This document shows, one piece after another, positions 35,001 to 43,607 of a stretch of DNA of 64,000 bases (the stretch's first letter is position 1; each line of letters starts with the position of its first letter). A program made the position numbers and the translations under genes. The stretch comes from Leucobacter sp. UT-8R-CII-1-4 (lineage in GTDB: Bacteria > Actinomycetota > Actinomycetes > Actinomycetales > Microbacteriaceae). The notes under the pieces were generated by a model, which ran no database searches, had not been told where the DNA came from, and saw nothing but the letters and a program-made list of their open reading frames with translations. The DNA is taken from NCBI RefSeq assembly GCF_030010235.1, contig NZ_JASCRS010000002.1, positions 248,001 through 312,000 on the forward strand, given 5' to 3'.

Positions 35001-36651
35001 CCACCGGCCCCATGCTCGTGACCAGGCTAGTTACAAGCTCCTCGCGCAGAGCGTCAAGAGGCGGGTTCGTCACCTGAGCAAACTGCTGCACAAAGTAGTC
35101 AAAGAGCGACCTCGATCGGTCACTCAACACAGCAATCGGGGTGTCAGTGCCCATTGCGGCAAGGGGTTCCGCGCCCTCGCGTGCCATCGGAGTGAGCAGC
35201 ACGCGCAACTCTTCCTCGGTGTATCCGAAGGTGCGCTGGCGCCGAACAATAGAAGCTGCCGGGTGCACCAAGTGTTCACGCTCAGGCACATCAGCGAGGC
35301 GAATCAAACCGGCCCGCAACCACTCCCCCCAAGGCGCAGACCCGGCAAGCTCACGCTTCACCTCGGCGTCTTCGCGAATCTGACCCGTACCAAGATCCAC
35401 CGCGATCATGCGGCCAGGCTGAAGTCGACCACGACGCAACACACGCTCGGGCGCAAACTCCAGCACACCCGTCTCGCTCGCGATCACCAACAAACCATCA
35501 TCAGTGATCTGATAGCGCCCCGGCCGCAAGCCATTGCGGTCAAGCAAAGCAACAAGCTCACGACCATCGGTCGCGATCATCGCCGCCGGACCATCCCAGG
35601 GTTCCATGACGAGCGAGTGATACTCAAGAAAATCACGAAGTTCCTGGCTCAGACCGTGCTCAAGCTCCCACGCTTCCGGAACCATCATGGCGAGCGCGTG
35701 CGGCAGACTCCGACCCGACTGAACCAGCAGTTCAAGCACCTCATCAAAACTTGCAGAATCGCTACCTCCGGGCGAACAGATAGGCAGCAATTGCGAAATA
35801 TCGCCGAGCGCCGGTGAGGCTAACTGTGCTTGACGAGCACGCATCCAATTTCGGTTTCCGCGCACCGTATTGATTTCGCCGTTGTGCGCGACCATTCGCA
35901 GCGGCTGCGCCAGGTGCCACGACGGGAAGGTGTTCGTAGAGTAACGCGAGTGCACAATCGCGAACTTCGCCGCAAAACGCTCGTCACGAAGCTCCGGGTA
36001 AAACTCGGGCAATTGCAGGGTGGTCACCATGCCCTTGTAGACAATGGTGTGGCTACTCAGTGAAGGCGCATAGGCACCGGTTTCGTGCTGCAACCGCTTT
36101 CTCGTGCGAAAAGCTGCACGCTCAAGCTGGTCTTGGCCGGTTGCCGATCCAGCGTGTGCCACAAGAAAAATCTGTTCGATGCAGGGTGCCGCTTCTTTCG
36201 CAGCCGCACCAAGCACCTCAGCTCGCACATCAACGCTTCGCCAAGTGAGCACCTCCAGTCCCTCTTCGTCTGCAATCGCGGCGATACGGTACTTCACCGC
36301 ACGACGTTCGGTACTCTGCTGAGGTAAAAAAATAAGGCCGGTCGCATAGCGGCCGGCCTGTGGGAGATGCACCTCGGGAGTGCGCTCCAGCAAGGTGGAG
36401 CGCAGAAAACGATCGGGAAGTTCGCAGAGCACACCTGCTCCGTCGCCGGTGCCTGCATCGCTTCCAACCGCACCGCGATGCTCAAGGTTTTCGAGCGCTT
36501 CAAGGGCAAGCTCAACAATGCGGTGGCTCGCCTCACCAGTCAGTGAGACCACACTTGCGAGACCGCAGGCGTCGTGTTCCTCTGCGGGGTCGTAGAGACC
36601 GGTGGGCGCGGGGCGGTGAAGCGAGGTAACGGAATCTTGCACCTTCGACAT
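32062..36651 (-). CDS. gltB: Glutamate synthase large subunit
   Basis: Protein of 1529 aa, full length. The class II glutamine amidotransferase nucleophile is Cys29 in [12 protein letters not shown], exposed by removal of a propeptide. The FMN domain includes [17 protein letters not shown] and [18 protein letters not shown]. The 3Fe-4S cysteines are in [20 protein letters not shown]. The C-terminal GXGXG beta-helix ends the protein. It forms glutamate from glutamine and 2-oxoglutarate with GltD. ATG 36651 is used because the conserved region follows; longer frames have no SD. It is divergent from amtB, 235 bp apart. Confidence 0.95.
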   Translation of the reverse strand: [1529 protein letters not shown]

Positions 36652-36763
36652 CCTCTCGTGCAGGGGAAAACACTGACACTGCAGAGGCCGCTTCTGCAGC
36701 CCTTGCAGTTTTTGGAGATTTGAGACTAACACAGCAAAAGTTGTGTTTTTGACGCAAGCGGCC

Positions 36764-36803
36764 TCGAAACAAACATGGTTTCGAACTGTTACTTTTCAGC
36801 AAC
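36764..36803. promoter_or_regulatory. Candidate nitrogen-control sites between gltB and amtB
   Basis: A perfect inverted repeat TCGAAAC-N7-GTTTCGA (36764-36784) is followed by GTTAC-N6-GCAAC (36788-36803), which resembles the actinobacterial GlnR box (gTnAC-N6-GaAAC). The position between gltBD and an ammonium transporter makes nitrogen regulation likely. Which regulator binds is inference. Confidence 0.4.
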
Positions 36804-36886
36804 AAACGGGCAAAAGCGTCGAAACAGACGCGAGTCAGACTGTGAACACCGGCATTGAGGCCGGCAACACACGAAAGGTGAAAACC

Positions 36887-38080
36887 ATGGAACTGACTGC
36901 ACCAGAAGTGTGGACACTCGCGAGCACAGCGCTTGTGCTCGTCATGACGCCGGGGCTTGCACTCTTTTACGGAGGCCTAGTTCGAGTGCGATCCGTAGTC
37001 AACATGATGCTCTTTAGCGTGAGCGCGATGGGCGTTGTCGGAGTGCTCTGGATTCTGTTCGGGTACAGCATGAACTACTTTGCCGAGGGAGAATCAGGTT
37101 TCGCAGGCAACCCGTTCAAAGACTTTGGGCTGCTGAACACCGCGCCAGAAAACTTCATCAGTGTCGGCTTCGGCGCAGCCTTCGCCATGATCACAGCCGC
37201 ACTCATTTCAGGAGCGATTGCCGACCGAGTTGGCCTCGGCTCTTGGGTACTCTTTGTCGGTGTCTGGTCGAGCGTGGTGTACTTTCCAGTCGCCGCCTGG
37301 GTGTGGGGCGGCGGTTGGATTCAGAACCTGGGTGCAACGCTCGGTCTCCCCGAGGTCATTGACCTCGCCGGCGGCACGGTGATTCACATCAATGCCGGTG
37401 CCGCGGCGCTCGCGCTCGCGCTCGTTGCCGGCAAACGTTTGGGGTTTGCGCCTGGATCGCACCCACCGCACAGCGTGCCTCTCGTCACGATCGGCGCAGC
37501 GCTGCTCTGGTTTGGTTGGATCGGCTTTAACTCCGGCCTCGCCACCACTCCGGCAGAAGCGGGCCTGATCCTCGTGAACACCCTCGGTGCACCTGCCGCA
37601 GGCATCATCGGCTGGATCGTGGTTGACGTGATTCGCGGGAAGAAGCCCGGAGTGATCGGCGCCGCCTCTGGCGCGATTGCCGGCCTGGTCGCCATTACTC
37701 CTTCAGCCGCGAACCTCGCCCCGCTCTGGGCGCTCTTGCTCGGATTGATCGCCGGTATCGCCTGCGCCTACGCCATCGACTGGAAATACCGGCTCGGTTA
37801 TGACGATTCGCTTGACGTGGTCGGCTTGCACCTCGTCGCCGGCGTTATCGGCTCGCTCTACCTCGGCTTCTTCGCCTTTGACGACGGGCTGCTGCTCGGC
37901 GGAGGTGCCGGCCTGCTGCTGGTGCAGACAATATCTGTCGTCGCCGTCGCCGCATATTCGTTTGTTGTTTCGCTCGCCATCGCTCTTGTGGTGAAGCGTC
38001 TCACCGGTTTGCGGGTGCCCGCCGAGGTGGAAGAGGGCGGCATCGACGAAATGGCGCACGGCGAGGCGGCGTACGCCTAG
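36887..38080 (+). CDS. amtB: Ammonium transporter (Amt family)
   Basis: Membrane protein of 397 aa with about 11 helices. The twin histidines of the pore are seen in GGTVIHINAGAAALALAL and DVVGLHLVAGVIGSLY. FYGGLVRVRSVVNMM is the N-terminal family signature. It conducts ammonium into the cell to supply glutamine and glutamate synthesis. ATG 36887 has an SD (AAAGGTG); the frame is open upstream but without a site. No glnK/glnD follow, unlike many actinobacterial amtB operons. Confidence 0.95.
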   Translation: MELTAPEVWTLASTALVLVMTPGLALFYGGLVRVRSVVNMMLFSVSAMGVVGVLWILFGYSMNYFAEGESGFAGNPFKDFGLLNTAPENFISVGFGAAFAMITAALISGAIADRVGLGSWVLFVGVWSSVVYFPVAAWVWGGGWIQNLGATLGLPEVIDLAGGTVIHINAGAAALALALVAGKRLGFAPGSHPPHSVPLVTIGAALLWFGWIGFNSGLATTPAEAGLILVNTLGAPAAGIIGWIVVDVIRGKKPGVIGAASGAIAGLVAITPSAANLAPLWALLLGLIAGIACAYAIDWKYRLGYDDSLDVVGLHLVAGVIGSLYLGFFAFDDGLLLGGGAGLLLVQTISVVAVAAYSFVVSLAIALVVKRLTGLRVPAEVEEGGIDEMAHGEAAYA

Positions 38081-38148
38081 CCCCTCGCCCCGTCGGCCCC
38101 TCCGCCGGCGCCCTTCCTTGCACCGTCGCCCCCCTTGCCTCGGCGCCC

Positions 38149-38239
38149 CCTCCGCCGAGATCGCCACGTTTGCCGAAACACACTGGTTTTTCGCGTAAAA
38201 ACGAGGCGATCTCGGCAAAACCAGGCGATCTCGGCGGAA
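38149..38239. repeat. Inverted repeat with a duplicated right arm
   Basis: TCCGCCGAGATCGCC (38149-38163) is the exact complement of GGCGATCTCGGCGGA (38225-38239). A further copy of GGCGATCTCGGC lies at 38203-38214, so two different hairpins can form. The rest of the 38081-38249 gap after amtB is C-rich low-complexity DNA. It may serve as terminator for amtB and the convergent lysR. Confidence 0.7.
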
Positions 38240-38249
38240 GCGGGTGGGG

Positions 38250-39185
38250 CTATGGCTGAAGCGTGATCGCGTGTTCAGCAGATTTCGCGAGTGACGCCGC
38301 TTCGATTGCGAGGGTTTCACGCACCGCAAGCACCGCAGGTGACTCCGAGTTCGAAGAGCGAGCCGCAGTGAAGATTGATCGGTGCGGGTCACCGGGCAAC
38401 TCAACCATTCGCAGCCGCGTCTCGGCCCGGACGAGTCCGGGCAGCAACGCAACCGCATTGCCTGATTCCACGAGTCGAACGTGTGCTTGAAGGTCTGCGG
38501 TTTCATAGCGCACATCCGGCTCGAAGCCTGCGGTGCGGCAAGCCTGCTCCGCCCAGTGACGCGAAGCTGCGCCGCGCGGCTCCATCACCCATGGCAATAA
38601 CGCTGCATCTTCAAGACGCCCGACAAGATCGAAATCGGCGTCAGCCGCGCCTACCCGGGGCAGCGCAAGTTGAATGGTATCGAAGGTGAGCGGCGCATGA
38701 TCGAGCCCGGCAAATTGTGCCGTCGCATGCCCCGGATACTGCTCGGCAACCACAAGGTCGAAGCCGCGCACACTTGTTTCGTGTAGCGCAGTCTCGGGTT
38801 CATGCTGCACCATCTCGACCCGCAAACTCGGATACTCGGTGCGGAGTCTTCTCAATGCCTGCGGCATGATCGCAAGCACCGCAGTCTGAAACACCGCGAT
38901 TCGGATCGATCCCGCCACCTCGCCACGCACCCGATGGGCAGCGGTTTCTGCACGTTCGAGGCCAGCGAGCAAAGCTGCGGTTTCACTCACAAGCGCGTCG
39001 GCCGCTGCGGTGAGTTCGAGGGTGCGACCTACCCGCCGAAAGAGCGGGGTGCCCACCTCGCGTTCAAGTAATGCGAGTTGCTGCGATACCGCAGAGGGTG
39101 TGTAGTTCAATGCCTCGGCAACCTGCACCACCGTACCGCGTTCGGAGAGTTCCCAAAGCAAGCGCAAGCGTTTCATTTCGAGCAT
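38250..39185 (-). CDS. LysR family transcriptional regulator
   Basis: Protein of 311 aa. An N-terminal winged helix-turn-helix (LLWELSERGTVVQVAEALNY then TPSAVSQQLALLEREVG) is followed by a substrate-binding domain of the LysR type. ATG 39185 is used, with GGAG 8 nt upstream. It is divergent from putA and a palindrome lies between them, so it likely controls putA, perhaps in response to proline. That target is an inference from position. Confidence 0.87.
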   Translation of the reverse strand: MLEMKRLRLLWELSERGTVVQVAEALNYTPSAVSQQLALLEREVGTPLFRRVGRTLELTAAADALVSETAALLAGLERAETAAHRVRGEVAGSIRIAVFQTAVLAIMPQALRRLRTEYPSLRVEMVQHEPETALHETSVRGFDLVVAEQYPGHATAQFAGLDHAPLTFDTIQLALPRVGAADADFDLVGRLEDAALLPWVMEPRGAASRHWAEQACRTAGFEPDVRYETADLQAHVRLVESGNAVALLPGLVRAETRLRMVELPGDPHRSIFTAARSSNSESPAVLAVRETLAIEAASLAKSAEHAITLQP

Positions 39186-39203
39186 CGTCACCACTCCACA
39201 ACA

Positions 39204-39220
39204 GTTAAGCCCTACTTAAC
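39204..39220. promoter_or_regulatory. LysR-type operator between lysR and putA
   Basis: Inverted repeat GTTAAG-N5-CTTAAC (39204-39220), containing a T-N11-A-like core, in the 151-bp divergent region. It is a good candidate site for the divergent LysR protein. Confidence 0.5.
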
Positions 39221-39336
39221 ATTATTGCTCAGAAAGGATCGCTTTACTTCAAGCTTTTCAAGATCCACACTTGGCTCATCGGGCAAGAGTCCTCGCAGCC
39301 GCGCGAAACTCGCACCCCGACAGGAAAGGAACACCG

Positions 39337-42300
39337 TTGTCTCAGGCAACCCCACGCCCCCAGGATCTCGCCGACGAGTCCGTCAAGCTCGCTCGCAAGT
39401 GGATTACCGAAGCTGCAAGCATCCCGGCCGACGCTTCAGCCGCGCGTCTTGCCGGTGTGCTGCGCGATCCAAACGGCCTCGATTTCACTGTCGGTTTTGT
39501 TGACGGGGTTGTTCGCCCAGAAGATCTTGATGTCGCCGCCAAAAAGCTCAAAGAGCTCGTGCCGCTAACACCTGGTTTCCTTCCCGGCCTGATGCGTGGC
39601 GCTATCGGCTTCGGAGGTGCACTCGCGAAACCAATGCCTGGCGTTGTGGTGCCAATCGCGCGCAAAGTGCTGCGTCAAATGGTGAGTCACCTCATCATCG
39701 ATGCGACCGATTCGAAGCTTGGCCCGGCCATTGCGAAGATCAAGCGCGATGACCTTCGCCTCAATGTAAATCTTCTCGGCGAGGCGATTCTTGGCCAGGG
39801 TGAGGCAGAGCGTCGGCTCGCCGGCACCCACAAATTGCTCGACCGGCCAGACATTGACTACGTATCGATTAAAGTCTCGTCAACCGTCGCGCCGCACAAT
39901 CACTGGGCATTCGATGAGGCAATCAATCACATTGAAGACCAACTGGTTCCACTATTCGAGCGTGCCGCAGCGGCCTCACCGCAAAAGTTCATCAACCTCG
40001 ATATGGAAGAGTACAAAGACCTCAACCTCACGCTTGAAGTATTCACCAGGATCCTCGACCGTCCCGAGTTTCTGAACCTTGAAGCAGGCATCGTGTTGCA
40101 GGCCTACTTACCCGACGCACTCGGCGCAATGATGCGTTTACAAGACTGGTCTGCTGCCAGGGTCGCACGCGGTGGTGCCGCAATTAAGGTACGCCTGGTC
40201 AAGGGCGCAAACCTACCCATGGAACTCGTCGATGCCGCAATCCACGGCTGGCCAGCAGCCACATGGGGATCAAAGCAAGATTCAGATACCAGCTACAAAG
40301 CAGTTCTTGACTACGCCCTCACTCCAGAGCGCGTAAAACATGTGCGTCTCGGGGTCGCTGGTCACAACCTTTTTGACCTCGCGCTCGCCTGGTTGCTCGC
40401 TAAGGGCCGCGGCGCTGAATCAGACCTCGAAGTCGAAATGTTGCTAGGCATGGCAACCGGACAGGCCGAAGCAGTGCGACGTGATGTAGGCGGCCTCTTG
40501 CTCTACGTGCCAGTGGTGCATCCAGCAGAATTTGATGTCGCAATTTCTTATCTGATTCGCCGTCTTGAAGAGGGCGCAAGCCAGGAAAACTTTATGTCGG
40601 CCGTCTTCGAGCTGAACGACAATTCTCAGCTCTTCAAGCGCGAGAAAAACAGATTCCTTGCCTCGCTCGCAGCGCTTGAGCAGATCACCGCAGATGGCGA
40701 TCCAGCGAATTTCTCGGTGCCACCGCCGAACCGTTTTCAGGATCGCAGGTTCTATGATCAGGCCGGTGCCGAAGCGCGCATAGCCGCACTCGTCGATCAG
40801 GGCCGAGTCGGTGACTTTGAAAACACCCCGGACAGCGATCCCGACCTTCCAGGCAACCACCTCTGGGGTCGCGATATTGCCGATCGGATGGTTGCTTCGC
40901 AGCTCGGCAACGACCTTGTTGCGAATGCCCTCGTTGACTCGGCAAACGCTCTTGAGGAGATCATTGCGCGCGGTGTCGCCGCGGCTGAGAGTTGGCAGGC
41001 GCTCGGGGCCGACGAGCGCGCTCGAATTCTTTATCGTGCTGGCGAGAAGCTCGAAGAACGGCGCGCACAATTGCTTGAGGTGATGGGTTCCGAATGCGGC
41101 AAGACACTCGATCAGGGTGACCCAGAGGTCTCTGAAGCAATCGACTTTGCCAATTACTATGCAATGCTCGGGCAAGTATTGGAGCAGGTCGACGGCGCTA
41201 CGTACAAACCACAAAAGCTCACCGCGGTCATTCCACCCTGGAATTTTCCTGTGGCGATCCCAGCCGGTGGCGCGCTTGCGGCACTCGCTGCTGGCTCATC
41301 GGTCATCATCAAACCAGCTTCGAACTCTGCCCGCTCGGGTGCCGTCATGGTCGAAGCGTTGTGGGCGGCTGGAGTCCCGCGAGATGTCTTGCAATTTGTG
41401 CAATTCGCTGATCGTGGCCTCGGCTCACAGCTCGTCGCCGATCCGCGTATCGACCGGCTGATCTTGACCGGCGCATATGAGACAGCTGTCAAGTTCCGTG
41501 AGCTGCGCGCAGACCTGCCGATCCTCGCTGAGACCAGTGGCAAAAACGCAATGATCGTCACACCCAACGCAGATCTTGACCTCGCCGCAAAAGATGTTGT
41601 GCAATCAGCATTCGGGCATGCCGGCCAGAAATGCTCGGCGGCATCACTCGTGATCCTTGTCGGCTCAGTCGCTACCTCAAAACGTTTCCGCGGTCAGCTG
41701 ATCGATGCGGCCAGCTCACTAAAAGTTGGCACCCCGGAAAACCTTGAAACCCAGATTGGTACCATCATCACCGCCCCCGACGGCAAGCTGCTGCGCGGCC
41801 TGACAACGCTGAGCGCAGGTGAAAAGTGGCTACTCGAGCCCCATCCGCTCGAAAGCGAAAGCCCCCTTGCTTATGACAAACAGGGCGGCAACAAGCTCTG
41901 GAGTCTAGGAGTGCGCGAGGGTGTGCAGCGGGGTTCGGAATACCACCTCACCGAATACTTTGGCCCGATCCTTGGCATTATGACCGCAGATACCCTCGAC
42001 GAGGCTATCGACATGGTGAATGAGATTGACTACGGCCTGACAAGCGGCCTGCACTCCCTCGATCGCGAGGAAATTGCCCTGTGGTTGAATCGGGTTCAGA
42101 CGGGCAACCTCTATGTGAACCGTGGCATCACCGGCGCAATCGTTCGACGCCAACCATTTGGCGGCTGGAAGAAATCGGCAATTGGCGTGGGTACAAAAGC
42201 TGGCGGCCCAAGCTATCTCTACGGCCTCGGCGAGTGGATCGACGCACCAGTCACTGCCGCTCTGACGGCACCGCTGCAGAGTGTGGCACCGATCCTGAGC

Positions 42301-42894
42301 GCTGCACAGCAGTCAGGAATAGCTAAAGCTGAGCTCGATTGGCTACGCGCGGCTCTCGGAACTGATGCCAGCGCTTGGAAGTCTGAGTTTGGGATCGCAC
42401 GAGACGCCTCATGCGTTGGTATTGAACGCAATCTGCTCCGTTACTGTGTGGTGCCAGTCACGATTCGAGCGGCAGATGATGTGCCGTTCCACCAGCTTGT
42501 TCGTGCTGTTGCCGCCGGTGTCGCTGCGGGCAGCACTTCGACTGTGAGCACACCAAGCGCACTCCCTGAGCCGATCAGCACCGCGTTGAGGGCGGCGGGT
42601 GTTGAGCTTTTCCATGAAGACGATCAGGCCTGGGCCGCTCGCCTTGGCAGGATGGCCGCTCAGCACGGCCCCAGTGCGAGCGCGCGCGTACGTCTACTCG
42701 CTGGGGCGAGCAAGGCAAAGGCCCTGCAATTGATTACCGAAGCCACCGGCGGCAAACCCGACATTGCGGTGTACAGCAATGACGTTGTCTCTGCCGGACG
42801 GGTAGAGATGCTGCCGTTTCTGCACGAGCAGGCGATCTCAATCACGGCACACCGCTTTGGCACACCAAACAAGCTGACTGAAGGCATCCTCTAG
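39337..42894 (+). CDS. putA: Bifunctional proline dehydrogenase/glutamate-semialdehyde dehydrogenase
   Basis: Protein of 1185 aa that oxidises proline to glutamate in two steps. The FAD-dependent proline dehydrogenase domain covers about residues 80-460 (VSIKVSS, NLDMEEYKDLNLT, QAYLPDA, VRLVKGAN). The aldehyde dehydrogenase domain follows from about 550 (TAVIPPWNFPVAIPAG), with the catalytic Cys766 in GHAGQKCSAAS. There is no N-terminal ribbon-helix-helix domain, so it does not repress itself; the adjacent LysR protein may do so. The start is TTG 39337, preceded by AAAGGA. The terminator downstream is shared with tRNA-Glu as it was before the island inserted. Confidence 0.95.
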   Translation: MSQATPRPQDLADESVKLARKWITEAASIPADASAARLAGVLRDPNGLDFTVGFVDGVVRPEDLDVAAKKLKELVPLTPGFLPGLMRGAIGFGGALAKPMPGVVVPIARKVLRQMVSHLIIDATDSKLGPAIAKIKRDDLRLNVNLLGEAILGQGEAERRLAGTHKLLDRPDIDYVSIKVSSTVAPHNHWAFDEAINHIEDQLVPLFERAAAASPQKFINLDMEEYKDLNLTLEVFTRILDRPEFLNLEAGIVLQAYLPDALGAMMRLQDWSAARVARGGAAIKVRLVKGANLPMELVDAAIHGWPAATWGSKQDSDTSYKAVLDYALTPERVKHVRLGVAGHNLFDLALAWLLAKGRGAESDLEVEMLLGMATGQAEAVRRDVGGLLLYVPVVHPAEFDVAISYLIRRLEEGASQENFMSAVFELNDNSQLFKREKNRFLASLAALEQITADGDPANFSVPPPNRFQDRRFYDQAGAEARIAALVDQGRVGDFENTPDSDPDLPGNHLWGRDIADRMVASQLGNDLVANALVDSANALEEIIARGVAAAESWQALGADERARILYRAGEKLEERRAQLLEVMGSECGKTLDQGDPEVSEAIDFANYYAMLGQVLEQVDGATYKPQKLTAVIPPWNFPVAIPAGGALAALAAGSSVIIKPASNSARSGAVMVEALWAAGVPRDVLQFVQFADRGLGSQLVADPRIDRLILTGAYETAVKFRELRADLPILAETSGKNAMIVTPNADLDLAAKDVVQSAFGHAGQKCSAASLVILVGSVATSKRFRGQLIDAASSLKVGTPENLETQIGTIITAPDGKLLRGLTTLSAGEKWLLEPHPLESESPLAYDKQGGNKLWSLGVREGVQRGSEYHLTEYFGPILGIMTADTLDEAIDMVNEIDYGLTSGLHSLDREEIALWLNRVQTGNLYVNRGITGAIVRRQPFGGWKKSAIGVGTKAGGPSYLYGLGEWIDAPVTAALTAPLQSVAPILSAAQQSGIAKAELDWLRAALGTDASAWKSEFGIARDASCVGIERNLLRYCVVPVTIRAADDVPFHQLVRAVAAGVAAGSTSTVSTPSALPEPISTALRAAGVELFHEDDQAWAARLGRMAAQHGPSASARVRLLAGASKAKALQLITEATGGKPDIAVYSNDVVSAGRVEMLPFLHEQAISITAHRFGTPNKLTEGIL

Positions 42895-42961
42895 AGCCTT
42901 CACTAGCGGGGTCGGGGAGCAAAAACTCCTCGGCCCTGAACGAAATACAACAGGGCAATAA

Positions 42962-42991
42962 AAAAGCCCCCGGCGCAAACCGGGGGCTTTT
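42962..42991. terminator. Bidirectional terminator downstream of putA
   Basis: Stem AAAAGCCCCCGG (42962-42973) with CCGGGGGCTTTT (42980-42991), T/A runs on both sides. It overlaps the left attachment repeat by a few bases and was probably the original terminator of tRNA-Glu. The remainder of the 353-bp gap up to 43248 holds the tRNA fragment and the integrase arm-type repeats. Confidence 0.9.
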
Positions 42992-43042
42992 CTCACTGTG
43001 ACCCCAGCGGGATTCGAACCCGCGTTACCGCCGTGAGAGGGC
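42988..43042. other. Left attachment site (55-bp direct repeat, tRNA-Glu 3' fragment)
   Basis: These 55 bp are identical to 57039-57093. They contain the last 44 nt of tRNA-Glu (42999-43042), from the anticodon loop to the discriminator base, but the 5' part of the tRNA is absent. This marks the distal end of the integrated element. Confidence 0.93.
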
Positions 43043-43146
43043 TGACGCAGCCTAATCTGAGGGCTCGATTCGGGCACGATTCCGCATAATTCCGGGGTTT
43101 TTGATGCTCGTCATGGTCGCTCAATTCCCCTCGTTTCAGATGCAAC

Positions 43147-43168
43147 GTGTCCAAAATGTGTCCAAATT
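43147..43168. repeat. Tandem 11-bp repeats, candidate integrase arm-type sites
   Basis: GTGTCCAAAAT and GTGTCCAAATT stand head to tail (43147-43157 and 43158-43168), 105 bp inside the left attachment site. A third copy, GTGTCCAAAT, is at 56947-56956 inside the right end. Confidence 0.6.
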
Positions 43169-43209
43169 TCGATGAGTTCCTGACGGTGGCGGTTCGATCC
43201 GCTCGCGCC

Positions 43210-43221
43210 CCGACCATGATG
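43210..43221 (+). promoter_or_regulatory. Island motif CCGACCATGATG, copy 1
   Basis: The motif lies 26 bp before the start of the Xis-like gene, in a promoter position. The same 12 bp occur at 45853-45864 and, as a 16-bp inverted pair, at 54330-54397. Confidence 0.65.
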
Positions 43222-43247
43222 AAGGCGACATCGAGAAAGGAACGAAA

Positions 43248-43448
43248 ATGGACGATCTGATGAGCATCGACAAGGTCAGCGAAGAGTCCGGCTTCACCCG
43301 CCAGCGGCTCGCAAAGATGAGGTGGTTGGGCGGCGATGCGACTACGCCGTTCATCAAGTTGAGCCGCACCGATATTCGGTACAGTCGCGCCGACGTGGTC
43401 GAGTGGTTCGAGTCGCGGAAACTGACGAGCACCGCTGCCGCAATCTGA
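43248..43448 (+). CDS. Xis/AlpA-like helix-turn-helix protein
   Basis: Protein of 66 aa. SIDKVSEESGFTRQRLAKMR is a MerR/AlpA-type helix-turn-helix, then a wing and RADVVEWFESRK, the usual end of excisionase-type DNA-binding domains. It has a clear SD (AAAGGA) before ATG 43248. As the first gene inside the left attachment site it may direct excision together with the integrase at the other end. Alternatively it is an island regulator acting on the CCGACCATGATG motif, one copy of which precedes it. Confidence 0.7.
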   Translation: MDDLMSIDKVSEESGFTRQRLAKMRWLGGDATTPFIKLSRTDIRYSRADVVEWFESRKLTSTAAAI

Positions 43449-43489
43449 CTAGCGACAGAGCATGATCGTGCAGATCGAAAAGGGTGCAA

Positions 43490-43540
43490 CCCCCGCCTGC
43501 CAGGCTCGAAAGGATGCGAAAACATCACCTGGGGCGGGGG
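43490..43540 (+). terminator. Possible hairpin after the Xis-like gene
   Basis: Imperfect stem CCCCCGCC-TGCCAGG with CCTGGGGCGGGGG (43490-43540). There is no T run, so it is only a weak terminator candidate. Confidence 0.3.
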
Positions 43541-43607
43541 CTGCGGGTCAGGGCACCACCCCTGACCGTCTGGGTCAGCCGCAAGCGGCGCGTAGCGCTT
43601 CGTTCTC

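Noticed and set aside
34408-35817. Long open frame (469 codons) on the plus strand inside gltB
   Set aside because: It is antisense to a certain glutamate synthase gene with all motifs, and its translation is rich in His, Arg and Asn without any domain.
43147-43168. Possible CRISPR repeats at the island end
   Set aside because: Only two adjacent 11-bp units with no spacers and no cas genes; arm-type integrase sites explain them better.
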